Positions 25,990-37,300 of a stretch of 64,000 nt of DNA are shown one piece after another. Source of the stretch: Rhynochetos jubatus (lineage: Eukaryota; Chordata; Aves; Eurypygiformes; Rhynochetidae). Where the stretch lies: assembly GCA_027574665.1 (NCBI GenBank), contig CM050666.1:8804001-8868000 (forward strand), read 5' to 3'. The translations under genes and the position numbers were made by a program. The notes beneath the pieces were generated by a model, which ran no database searches, was not told the DNA's origin, and was given only the letters and a program-made list of their open reading frames with translations. How positions within the stretch are numbered: position 1 is the stretch's first letter; each line of letters begins with the position of its first letter.

Positions 25990-26186
25990 CAGGGCAGTGC
26001 TCTGGCACCCAGTATCGCCGCCTGGCGAAACGCCCCAGGCCGAGGTTCTCCTCAGGCAGTGGCGGCAGGCCGCAGGGCCGGGTGGGGGCCGGGAGGCCAC
26101 GGCTTCTCTCATGGCGCCCCGCGACACCCGGGCCAGTGGGGGAAAGGGAGGGGGCGGTGCCCACCGGGCACCTGTGTGCGAGCCGG

Positions 26187-26305
26187 CCAATGACAGCTTG
26201 AGGAGGAGAGGCGGGGGATCCGTCCCCCAATAGTGCGCGGGGAGGCGGGGCTCTCGGAGCCAATAGGGGCGGGCGTTGCTCTGCACTGGCTGCGCTCCCG
26301 GAAGT
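26187..26305 (+). promoter_or_regulatory. TANGO2: TANGO2 proximal elements: CCAAT x3, GC boxes, ETS site
   Basis: CCAAT lies at 26187-26191, 26227-26231 and 26260-26264 (spacings 40 and 33 bp). GGGGCGGG-type GC boxes lie between and after them. CCGGAAGT, the ETS-family consensus, lies at 26298-26305 and often marks the start region of TATA-less promoters. The set mirrors the inverted CCAAT triplet of the left island. Confidence 0.6.
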
Positions 26306-26344
26306 CGGACGGTGGGAATGTGCGGGTTTTCGCGGCGTGTGCTG
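26285..26344 (+). other. TANGO2: TANGO2 exon 1 (5' UTR, start approximate)
   Basis: A non-coding first exon is inferred from a consensus donor, GCTG|GTGAGT, with the exon ending at 26344, inside the CpG island and just after the ETS site. The transcription start is not determined; 26285 is a guess. The exon contains an upstream ATG at 26318 with G at -3. It opens a 13-codon ORF that continues across the splice into exon 2 and stops at TGA 34248-34250. Other first exons or donors are possible. Confidence 0.5.
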
Positions 26345-29300
26345 GTGAGTGTGGGGCTTTTACCCCGTGGGAGCCGAGGCTTTGAGGGGGCTGTGGGGTC
26401 GTGCTGCCCGGGCCCCTTCTCCCGTGTCCTGGTGCGGACACTCGGGCTGGCGCTCCTCCTGGTTCGCTCTTGGGTCAAGTATGTGTATCAGGCTCAGAAG
26501 TAGCCTTGGGTCGCGTCACCTGCCGCGAGTGGGGAGCCTGAGCCTGTGGCGCTGCTTGGCTGGCAGCTAACAGGCTCCCGGTTTGGGTGCTGGGGGCGGG
26601 GGGGGCGCGTCAGGCGGCGGGGAGGCCGGCTTGGGCTCCCTGGCCGAGTTCCACAGCCCCGTGCCCCTCACAGAGAGGGGTGTGAAGGGAAACGCTACCC
26701 CTGAGCGGCTTCTGAGCAAGAAACTTCTTGTCATGAATGTAGGCAGCAGCAGCAGCGACTGGAGCATTCTAAAGCGTTCAACCAACTTTGTTTTCTTTGG
26801 TTATGCGATGGCCTTGAGCTCCTGTGCTGGTGGCTAGCTGCTGCTTGTGTCACACACCAGAGTGTGCAGTGATCGCTGTAACTTGCAGCGACCATTTGAT
26901 GGTAGCGTGTCAAAAAATGGTCGCAGAAAGACACTAAAAACTGCAGACGTTTCAGATTGTGGGTATTGAAAACACTGGGGTATTTCTGAGCGATTTCTTT
27001 TGTGGTTATGCGGACCAACAGGATGTGGGCCGCTCTGTGGCACACTTCATCATTAGCTTGCTCTCCACTGTGTGTCATGCCATTCGTAATATTCAAAATA
27101 TGTAATAGAAACTTGACTTTTTCAGTGAAATGCAATGATTTTGTTTGTGGGGTTTGTTTTGTGGAGTTGTTTTCATGTTTCTCATAGTTCTTTTCAGCAG
27201 TTTGAATTAATTGATCCTGGCTATTACAGAGATTCAGGTATTTCAGCTCAAACTGAAGCCATTGTTACCAATTTTCATCACAAATACTGAGTTAATATTT
27301 TAAATGAGGTGACTAAAGGATGGGCTAGTATTTTTCTTTGCAATTGTTTTGGTATGTTTAGCATGTTTAGCAATGCTGTGGTGCAGTAATGCATCTCTTT
27401 GCTAACTTACACTTGTTCCAGACTCAATAATAGGATGTCTACTGTCACAGCAACTATACTATTGAAAGTGGAAACAACCAAACATAAAACATACGTGCAG
27501 TAAAGTAGGTAGGTCTAGAACTTGGTGTTGCTCTTGTGAGAGCAATTCCAACTGAACCTGCTGAATGCTGATAATGAGCAGTCAAATTACTGTTACAGGT
27601 ATGCTTTTTTTAAAGAGCACATTAGAATTACAATTAAATAAATAACTTTGCTAACAGCGGAAAAATATTATGTTGTCCTTGCTTTATGTCTCCTGGAAGG
27701 ATTACTTGAACTCAAAACAATAAGCTTTGATTGAAGCTGCTGTTGCGTGGCAGCATTCATTTTGTATCTGCTATCTTGAAAGAGATGAACGACGTGTTCT
27801 TTCTTAAGTAAGCATACTTGCAAGACTTCATTTATTTAACTGCTGTGGGTTTGTGTTTTTTTTCCTGTGTCCTTTCTTCCCCACCAAGTGTGTAGGATGT
27901 ATGTCACACCATGGACTCTCTTAAGTTTTGTTCAGGGTAGGTAGTAAGCTCAGTTACTGTAGATGAGGTGGGAAGGGTAGGAATAAAAACACCCTTATAT
28001 GAAAGCGATGATTGCAGCCCTTCTGTCACAGGAAGTTGAGGTTAAGAATATAAATGAGACCTACTGGGTCAGGGCAAAGGTCCATATAGGCTGGTATTCT
28101 TTTTCTGGGAGGGTCTAGAGGAAGATCTCTAGTGAAGAACATAAAAACAGAGCAAGTATATATGATTCATCTAGTTAAGCATTTCCAACTACTTGTAACA
28201 TAGAAAGTCTGCGAATAAGAAAATGGAAAATTGATTTTTGTGCCCCAAACCCACAGATTCTTAGCTGCTTCATCACTGAAGAAAAGTTTAGAATTGTGAG
28301 AGCTAAAAATATCAATCTTTGCCTAAAAGGAGGAAGTCTAGCAAAACACTTGGGATCTGTAGAACTGTGGCAGAGAAGAACAATTGTTAGCACTCCAGAC
28401 ACTGGGGGAAAGGCTGTCTTACTCCATCTCTTGCAAATGTTTTTGAAACATGGTGTGCTGAAAGGTGATGTTTACTGGTCTTTGTTTCTCTTGGGAGCCA
28501 TACAGTGGAGCTGAAAATAAAATTAGCTCATGAAACTTGAGAATGGCATGCACCTTACATATTATTTTCTGTGTTTTCATGTGTTCTGCTTTGCATTGCT
28601 GATTCTTTGGTAGGGTTACAAACCTTTGGTTAGTTGCACATCATCTTTATATGGAGCATCTTGAAAGGCATCAGATGATGGATCTATCTATTCCCTCTCA
28701 TCTTTAATGATTGATATTACCACACAGGAGCATGTGCTACAGAAGGGAAGTGCTAAAACTAATCAGTAAAATGCTTTTAAAATTGCAGCTGTGAGTCACT
28801 TTGGTGGGGAAGGGGTAAGGTAGATTACTTTTACAAACTAAGCAAGTATCTCCTGGTTTTCATTATTCTGAAGTTCAGTATATGTATATAAAAAAATCTC
28901 ATTCCACTACTGAAACAAAATGCATCCCATTCTATTCTTTTACGGGCATTTGATGAGTGGAGTGCTCAGTTTCTTTTGGACAAATTGAAAAGAAATAGTA
29001 AAATAGTTTTAGACTCTGCTGACCACAAGTTACATTTGTGGTACATAAAACTATCAGAATCCGGTGACTAATGATCTTCAGCTGTCTCTTAGACTGCACC
29101 TAAACAATGGTTTTGGATCAGTTGAGAAGCAATTGAGATGGCTGTGGTAACTGACAGATGTTATTTATGATGCTTCATTTGTGAAAACAAAATACATAAC
29201 AAATGGCTTCATTTTTCAAAGGCTGCTACTGGGAGTTCTTAAGGGTAAAATGGTTTTATGCCAAATTGTGAACTGATTGCTTCTAATCAACCAAATGATG

Positions 29301-32300
29301 GTAGAACCCTATGAAAAGAACATACACAATCTATCATGTTTTGGTCTCTTGATAGTCCCTCTAAACGCTACCTTATGCTGGCATGTATCCACTGAGGCTT
29401 TTAACAGATCGTTAAAACAAGCAGAACAACACACTATACTGGCTAACAGAGTACAGTAGCACAGAATAAGAATGTTACTTTAATGTCATTTCCAAATCAG
29501 CAGTGCCATTTGGAGCAGAAAGCTTAATTACAGGATGTTTGTAATTCTCGTCAAGCTGGTTTGTGTGTATTAGGCATAAGTTAGACAGCAAACTAGAAAC
29601 ATGTTGCAGAATGAGGAGATTGTTGCTATCATTTCATCCTTGGTAACCGTTGTCTTATTGACTAGGAATAATCAAACTAAATTTTTATAAAAGCTCACAT
29701 CCAGACAGCAAAAAGTTTTCCACCTTATGGTAAGTTGTTTGGTTTTTTTCTTCCCCCCCCCCAGTTCTGCAGACCTTGTCATGTTGTATGGTATGCACAT
29801 TCTGGCTTGTATCGTCTTCAGAAAAGAAAACCAGAAGGCATGTGTTGTGCCACATTTAGCATTTATTTGAACTTTTTTTTTTAACTCAGTTGCCTCCTGT
29901 GTCTCTAAGGATGGTTCTGAAGACGCATTTTCTGCTAAAATGGAGCTAGAAAGTCAGCTTTGGATCCAGCTTTGGACTTGCTTGTAGGATCAAGTTGCAA
30001 GGGTAGGAGCCAGTGCTGACTTCTTACTTCTCATCTTCTTTCCTCGATCTGTGGGAGACTATAGCTGAATAACAAGAAGGCGATGAGTTGAGCACATCTG
30101 CTTTGTAATGGCAGCTCTGGGCAATATGCTTGTCTCATCCCCATAGTTGCAGTACCCTCTTTCATGTGAATGATCTTGAACGAATGGCACCTGTATGAAG
30201 ATTTTTGATTAAATGTTTATGTACTTATGTCTGTGACAGCCTCTCAATGCTTAATTGTCTCAGATTTCAGAATACCTGAATTTGAGTCTGACTTAAAATT
30301 CTTAAATACAAACATGTTGCAAGGCTCTGTCCAGCCCTGGGTATAGAAACACAACAGGTATTGCACATACAGTGACAGCTTTGATGGAAGAAGGAACCAG
30401 AATACATTGGTTGCCTCCTTTGCCAAATAAATATCACTTGCAGTTTTAAGGGGTAGCTCTGTTTTAGCTGCCTTAAGCACTTCTGTCAATAACAAAGAAG
30501 GTTGGACTGTTTATATAGGACCTATAAACACTTAGGATTGTTTCAAGGCCGGCAGGTGGAGCCCAAGATAAATAATACTGGTTTGGTATTTTGAGTTCTT
30601 TGAGTTTGTGCTCTTAATAACTGTAATAACATCAAGCAGAATTGATGGGGTGACAAAAAGATACTTCTGTCAAATCAGCAGTACCAAATAACAATGAATG
30701 TGGGTTCTAGAAAGGCATCAAAGTGTTGAAAATATTTGTCCCTATAAGTAATTGTGGCAAATATTACAAACTTATTCTGCAGCTGTTTTCTGACTGGCAG
30801 TTTTAGTGTAAGCTTTATGTTGACCAGTAACTTTGCACGAACAGCTGGGCTGAATTGATTGTTTGAAGGGAACTCAATAAATCAGCTAGTGGAGCCTGAA
30901 ACCTGTTTATTAAAATAGTAGTCTTATGAGTGATTAATTGTTAACAGTATTTTTTATTGAGCAATCCATTTAATTATTTGGCAGGACACCTAATGAATGC
31001 TGGGAGCCATATCTCCATAGTCAGCAAGAGAAACCAGTGACAGTTCCCCATTAAAAGTATATTTTATATCCCTGCTTTCACCCAGTGTGCTTCTTTGCAC
31101 TTTGTCAAAAGAAAGAAGTTTCAAGGGTTGCCTACCACATTCACGCTGATGCTCTAAATAGGTACCTCCCAACAGTAGATCTGAAGGGGTTCTCTTCTGA
31201 GCCATAAGTGGTGTTTCTGAAATAGTCTGGCATGGCTTAATGTTTATAAATGTTAATCTTTGTGCTCACACTAAGGAAAAGGCAAAAAGAATGAAGCGGT
31301 CCTATTTCTGTCTGTGAAGCGGGGACCAGTGAACAGCAGTGTACAGTATTATTCTAGTGTATAGCTTGGTCCATGAACTACTCTGTTAATGCATTTTATT
31401 TAATGTGTGTTATGGACATAAGTTCATTTCTGATGGGCAGCTGGTAACGTGTCCTTGATGGCAGAAGCTGCAGCCCTTTACCTTCCAAAGGACATGCAAA
31501 GTTATAATAGAAATTAACTGCTTTTAAGCTGACCTGTAAGTCAGGCTATTGTTTTTATAACAAGAAATCACTCAATCTAGATTTTTTTTAAATACACTTT
31601 TTAATCTCAATAAACTTTAGTTTGTCTTTATCTGTCTTATTTTAACATACAAAATGTGTCAATTTTTTGGTAAGCTTCCAAGGAAGAAGATTTTGCAATG
31701 TGAATTCTCAGAGTCATGGTTGGGATCAGTCTTGAGCTGCTGCTTCTTTTGCAAAGACTTAATTACTAATTCAGATCCTTTTGTCATCATCAGTCTTCCA
31801 ACGGGGAATGTCTGACAGACTTGATGATATCCTGAGTGCTTTGAGTTGGCCAATATCTAGTTCAGGTGCTAGGCTGGTTGGATTGCCAGGCATATGGTAG
31901 GGCCCTGTTTGGAAGGTGCTGTAGAATGAATAGGAGTGAGTAATCTTCATGACTGTTCTCTCTGTGAAATAAGCACGCTGAAGAACCTGAGTCATGAAGA
32001 AACCCATCTTCCATGTTCTTCTGGGGACAGAAAAATAACTGACCAATGACAAAACAAGTATCTAGAGGCAGAGTGTATTTAGAGGCGAGAGAAGGACTTA
32101 AAGCAAGGCAAGAAGATTCTGGACTTGGACAAGACAAGGCTAAAAGAAAGGTAGCAGGTGCAGAGTGAAGAATGACAGCATGTTCCAGAGGAGAAATGAT
32201 GAATAGGAAGCTCTGCAATTTAAATCTGTTCTGGTAGAAGAAATGGTATCCTGAATAAAGAAACTGAGGTAGGGTATGGCCAAATATCTGGCCAGCATCA

Positions 32301-34235
32301 GAAATTTAAAGTAAAAAAAAAAAAAAAAAAAACCAAAAACGTATAAAAGGTTTCAGAAGTACCTAGAGTTGTGTTATGTTCTAATGGTATTGTCTGCAAG
32401 TAGCACTGTGCTCCAGTTAGTAACCTGCTCATTGTTCTCACAAATTTGTGCTGTGATTCGAACTGTGACTGTAGTTTTGGTTTACTTCAGTTTCTTTTCA
32501 AGAGTTGGAATGGAAGGTGTGCACAGGTCAGTGTTATTTATGTGGAGTGATATAAAGCAGCTGGGATGCAAGATCCCAAGTTTTGTGAAAAGCTGACAAG
32601 ATCAGCGTGTAAAAGTTCCAAGTCTTCTAGAACTGGTAGTTCAGTGGTACAAGACCAGTATGATTGCAGTCTATTAAAATTCAGCAATAAGCATCTGAGA
32701 AGGGTGAATACACCTTCTTAAGACTAATTAGATTTTCTAAATAAAGCTGGCTATGGATCTTTTTAAATACCTAGCCAGTAAATCAGTTATCCAAAATTCA
32801 AGTCTGCATCTTCAATTTATCATTAATTTCTAAAATGGTTATTTTGGGATTGACTTGTTAGAAGAAACAAGGTGAAGAAAGCCTCTGTGATTTAATTCTG
32901 TTTTCTCTGATGACTTATTTTTGTAGCCTGTTAAACAGAAAGCAGTCTGGATAGCTAGGCTAGTGCTGCTCTTAGCTAGTAAACTGAAGTCACCTTAGGA
33001 GGGAAATTTCTTTTGTTACAGAACACAATTTAAAATACTTCATGAGACAGAGATATGTACATACACACACATACACTCTTGCACTAATTTTCTTTTACCT
33101 TGGCAAGTGTGTCAAGAATGTTGCAGGAAATTAAATAATTCAAAAAGAGGTGCAACCGAAGAGTCTTTTTGCGGAATATTAGATTGCAAGACTGAACTTG
33201 TTGTGCCATGACAGCAACGACAGGCTGGTTGTGGTGCTGAACTGTGACTTAACAGGAGCCAGCAGCTACTGGCAAACTGTTAATTGAAAAAGAAAATCTC
33301 TATAGATGCTGCACTTGTAGCACCACTTCTGGTAATATGAAATCTAGTCGAGATTATCCATTTCTCCTATCTCTTAAGACAAATTATGTGGAAATTAAAG
33401 AGCAAGAGAGACACTTTTCACATATCTGGAAGTATGGTTAAACATCCTACTTCTTGTACAGAAGTTGATTGGGTCACTAGACACCCTTGGAGTTGTGGTA
33501 TTGAATTCTGCCTGTCCCCTTCCCCTCTTCACCAACCTTGAAAACTTTTGCGTGGAAGAAACTCTCAGTAGCAGTAAAACATGGTTATGTGTGGTTGATT
33601 GGTAACAATCTGATAATTGTTTTAACAGCCACAAAAAGCAAAGGTCAGAATGCAGTTTTATTATCAGAACAAAATTTCATTGGGGCTACACAAAATACTT
33701 GAAAGCTGTTACATGGTTTTGAAATAGAAAGCACATTTGTCATGCCATCTGGGAACGGCCAGAATTTTACACATACCACAAGTGCTGGAAACTATCAAAA
33801 TGTCACTCTGGTCCAGTGTATTTTTGTTTGTGCCTCGTGTTTCCCGATGATGAAAAATAATACTTTCTCCTGGATTTTAGTAATCACTTGACCTGAAGTA
33901 TCCCTTATTTACAGACTTGGGAGTGTCTTTGATCAGGCTTTTTCCAGCTTCTGCAACAGCTTGAGTCTCTGTCAGTTCTAGTCTTTGCCAGTACTTTTCT
34001 GGTGCTTGTTTCTTTCCTACAAATCTGAATTAGCCAAGCATAACCATGAAACAACTACTGTAAGAATTTTGTTAGTAAACCATTCATTGAAACATATCTG
34101 TTGCGGAAGTCCTGTTTTATTTATTTTCATTGTGAGCTCTTAGCAAGTACATTGCAGTCTTTAAGCTTCAGCATAGAAGCAAGGTTATCTTTTTATAACT
34201 TACAGTATAAAGGATAATCTTTATTTACTTTGTAG
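26345..34235 (+). other. TANGO2: TANGO2 intron 1
   Basis: About 7.9 kb between GTGAGT at 26345 and TTTGTAG at 34235. It starts with G-rich sequence of the CpG island and then becomes AT-rich. It holds a run of 20 A at 32313-32332 and no exon or transposon that I recognise. Alternative 5' UTR exons, common in this gene in mammals, could lie here but are not evident. Confidence 0.55.
32313..32332. repeat. Poly(A) tract, 20 A
   Basis: An uninterrupted run of 20 A in TANGO2 intron 1. No SINE or retrogene was recognised immediately upstream, so it is annotated as a homopolymer only. Confidence 0.9.
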
Positions 34236-34357
34236 GCTATTACAGAATGACCTTGCACTGAGCCTTTGTGGAAGAAGCAAGATTTAAACATCAGTTCTTC
34301 AATGTGCATCCTTCTATTCAAATTTGACCCCCGACCAGTTTCAAAAAATGCATACAG
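34236..34357 (+). CDS. TANGO2: TANGO2 exon 2 (5' UTR plus codons 1-18)
   Basis: Acceptor TTACTTTGTAG ends at 34235, and the donor GTAAAG begins at 34358. The first 66 nt are 5' UTR; the ATG is at 34302. Coding bases 34302-34357 give residues 1-18 plus two bases of Arg19. The main ATG has a weak context (T at -3, T at +4). A short upstream ORF (ATG 34247, stop 34259-34261, M-T-L-H) precedes it by 40 nt. The start is supported by the conserved N-terminus [17 protein letters not shown]. Confidence 0.95.
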
Positions 34358-37300
34358 GTAAAGATGGCTCTAGTTAAAACAGACTAGTTTCTATATTATT
34401 TCAATACAATTTCTTTTTGTAGCCAATGTTTGAATTAGAAACTCAGGTCTGTATTAGGTGTGCAATTATGTTTTTGTAATGTTTAACTTCAGGATTTTCC
34501 CCTTTGGAAGCCTTACTGTAGCCTTTTGAAAACCCTTTGGTTTTAGACTATGTTGGAAGACTTGGACTTTGTAGTCATGGGTCTTTTGCTGGTGGTCTCT
34601 TATGTGGTGTAGGATGAGTCCTGCCTTCTACTTTATCATTTAAACTAAGGGGAATCATGTTTGTTGGAGCATCACAGCTGTATCAGTGAAGTTCAGGATA
34701 AAATGCAATTTCTTTCAGTAAGGTAGATATGTTCAGGGCTTTCAGTTTGAAACCAACAATTTGAATTTAGTCTAGAAAGTAATGGACAGACAGCAGAGCA
34801 GAAGTATTGCAGTTATTGACCACTCTTTATTAATTTCTCCTCTGTTAATATGTGCTGTTCCGGCCTTGTAAGGCAGGAGTAATACACTATGAATCCACAA
34901 GGTACTAATTCTGAAACTTAACTGCTTAGGTAGCTTCTAGTTAACTTTGAATTGTCATTTGGTCTTGTTTCCTCCCAAGGACAGTATGTTCTCATTCACT
35001 GTGTAATTCTCTTCCATCCTATGTCATGGCTGCCACTGCTCGCTCTTCTGTGTGTTTTGGACAGAACTGGCTAGTTTGTGAAGAGATGCAGTTGCTTTAA
35101 AAAGTATGGATATGTGGTATCAATGTCATTCATGCCTATCAGTTTGCTTTTGGGGCAGGCTGTACTTAAAAATCTTCAGCTGCTGTTTGTCCTGAAAGTA
35201 AGTACTTTAAGAAAATGCTGGAAGTCAAATCCTACTGCTTTGAAACTCATTATACTCCTGTATCAGTGTAAAACAAGTAGTGCTGGGAACCTGAGAATAA
35301 GGAACGTTGAGTGTCTGAGCTTTTGCCCTCCTCCAAATCTGCTCTCAATTAAAATTTTAGATAATAAAGTGTTAACATGGTTGTTAGTTTATGTAACTAA
35401 AATTTAAAATAAATAAAAAATTTCAGTGATAAACTAATAGTTATTTGTATGAGGAGTTTATCTAAAAGCTAAAGACAAAACAAAATATCTATGTTTCTAG
35501 GCAAGTTTTACTGGATGTATTGATGTCATAGAGTGAGTTTCCCAAACATTAAACTTCCTATAATAATTTTCTGTCTCATTACAGCCCTTAATTTTAAAAG
35601 TTCATATCCAGCATCAGTAACTTTGAGTACGTTGAGTATGTAGTAGAAATACAGCACTACAGGCCAGTAAGACGATTGCAGAGTTCTATTGCTTTCTGTA
35701 TGTACACATACCGTATAGGTTTGTGTGGCAAGGGTTTGGTAGTGGGGAGGCTACAGGGGTGACTTCCGTGAGAAGCTGCTGGAAACCTGTGTCTAATGGA
35801 GCCAATTCCAGTTGACCGCAGGTCAGACCCACCACTGGCTAAGGCTGAGCCCATCATCAGTGGAGATCTGGGATAACATATTTAAGAAGGGGGTGGAGGG
35901 GGGAAACTGCACAACTGAAGCTGAAGAGAGGAGTGAGAATATATGAGAGAGAGAACCCTGCAAACCCAGAGGTCAGTGGAGGAGGGGGAAGAGGTGCTCC
36001 AGAGCAGATTCCTTGGCAGCCTCTGGTGCAGACCATGGTGAGGCCTGCTGTGCCCCTGCAGCCATGGAATCAAGCCTCTTTTGCCTGTAATTGGTGAGTG
36101 ATCTCTGTGTCCTTATCTCCACCCATGAGCCTTTCATTATATTCTCTCTCCCCTGCACAGCTGAGGAGGGCAGCGATGGAACCGCTTTGGTGGACAACTG
36201 CCCTCCAGCCAAGGCCAACCCACCACAGGTTCCATACTGCTTTGTGGGGTACAAGTATTTGTAATCATCCAGAAACCATCAGGGCCAGTATGCTCAGTAA
36301 ATCATTGTGCCTTTCATTGACTTGTTTTTCTGCCCTTTTGTATTGAGAAGTAGATGCCATTCTATAGAAAGAAAGGAAATGAGAACTGAAACTTCAATTG
36401 TCCATAGAGTGCATTCCTTTCTGCATCTGGAATCTGCCTAAAAAGGGCTTTTGTATATGATGTGACTGGTGCTGAATTAATATATCCATCTATTTGGTCT
36501 GACTTTCTTTATGTTGCTAGTTAGAAAAAGACAGGTTCATCAATCTGATGCCCCTTGGGGAAAATCCTTTGGATGTAACTGTAGTTGCTTGCCAAGTGAA
36601 CTTTCTGCCATGATCAATAGTTAAAAGTAAAACTTGTAGCAGTTAGTGTGCTATAAAAAATTGCATCAAGATTGAAATTATTGATTTATAGCAGAAAAGA
36701 ACTTGCTGTCAGTGTCAAAATAAGAAAACAGTTTTGAGATGTTTTGGTCCAAATTCAGGAATATTTAATTGTATGTAACTTTCTTGGTACCTGTTAAGCT
36801 ATTTCATGCTCTATACCTCTGAGATAAATTACTCAGAGCCATCTGTTTCAATGATAAGGGCCAGGCCATAGTGTTTTTACTGCCTGATTTTAACAGCAGT
36901 TACCTAACTTTAGTCCCATCTTATTTCCTTAATACACTGTAACTAAATCTCTTTGCTTTTCTTTATTCAGAAGAATGTTTAAGTTCTTTCTTGTTAAATG
37001 GTTCCTAAGGTTTTTTCACCTGTGTCCTGCAGAAAGCTGAGGCAAAGGTCTGAGTATCAGTTGGGGATGGTACCCTCCTAATTCTCTGAACAGCTGTTTG
37101 ACCACGTCAGACCTCTCTATACTAGTCTCGTGCCAAGTGTCATGTTTCCTGGCAACTTGTGTGAGTTGCACTGTGCTACAGCTGTGTTTATTTCACCGTG
37201 AGGTCTTGGAAGAGCTTCCCAACCAAGACGGGATTCCTGTACCTGCAGACTTAACAATTTGTCTGTACTTGTTAAAGGCATTTACAATTGCTTCTCGTAC

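Larger units (their letters stand above)
25990..26700 (+). promoter_or_regulatory. TANGO2: CpG-island promoter of TANGO2
   Basis: A GC- and CpG-rich block that overlaps the inferred TANGO2 first exon. It has three + strand CCAAT boxes (26187, 26227, 26260), GC boxes near 26241-26249 and 26266-26275, and an ETS-type CCGGAAGT at 26298-26305. No TATA box is evident. This points to a broadly expressed, dispersed-start promoter. The 3' part (about 26584-26625) is very G-rich on the coding strand and may form G-quadruplexes just inside intron 1. Confidence 0.75.

Noticed and set aside
25865-26785. ORFs of 70-199 codons in the TANGO2 CpG island
   Set aside because: Same reason: GC-rich composition, mutually overlapping frames and no homology. 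The true first exon here is non-coding apart from a short upstream ORF.
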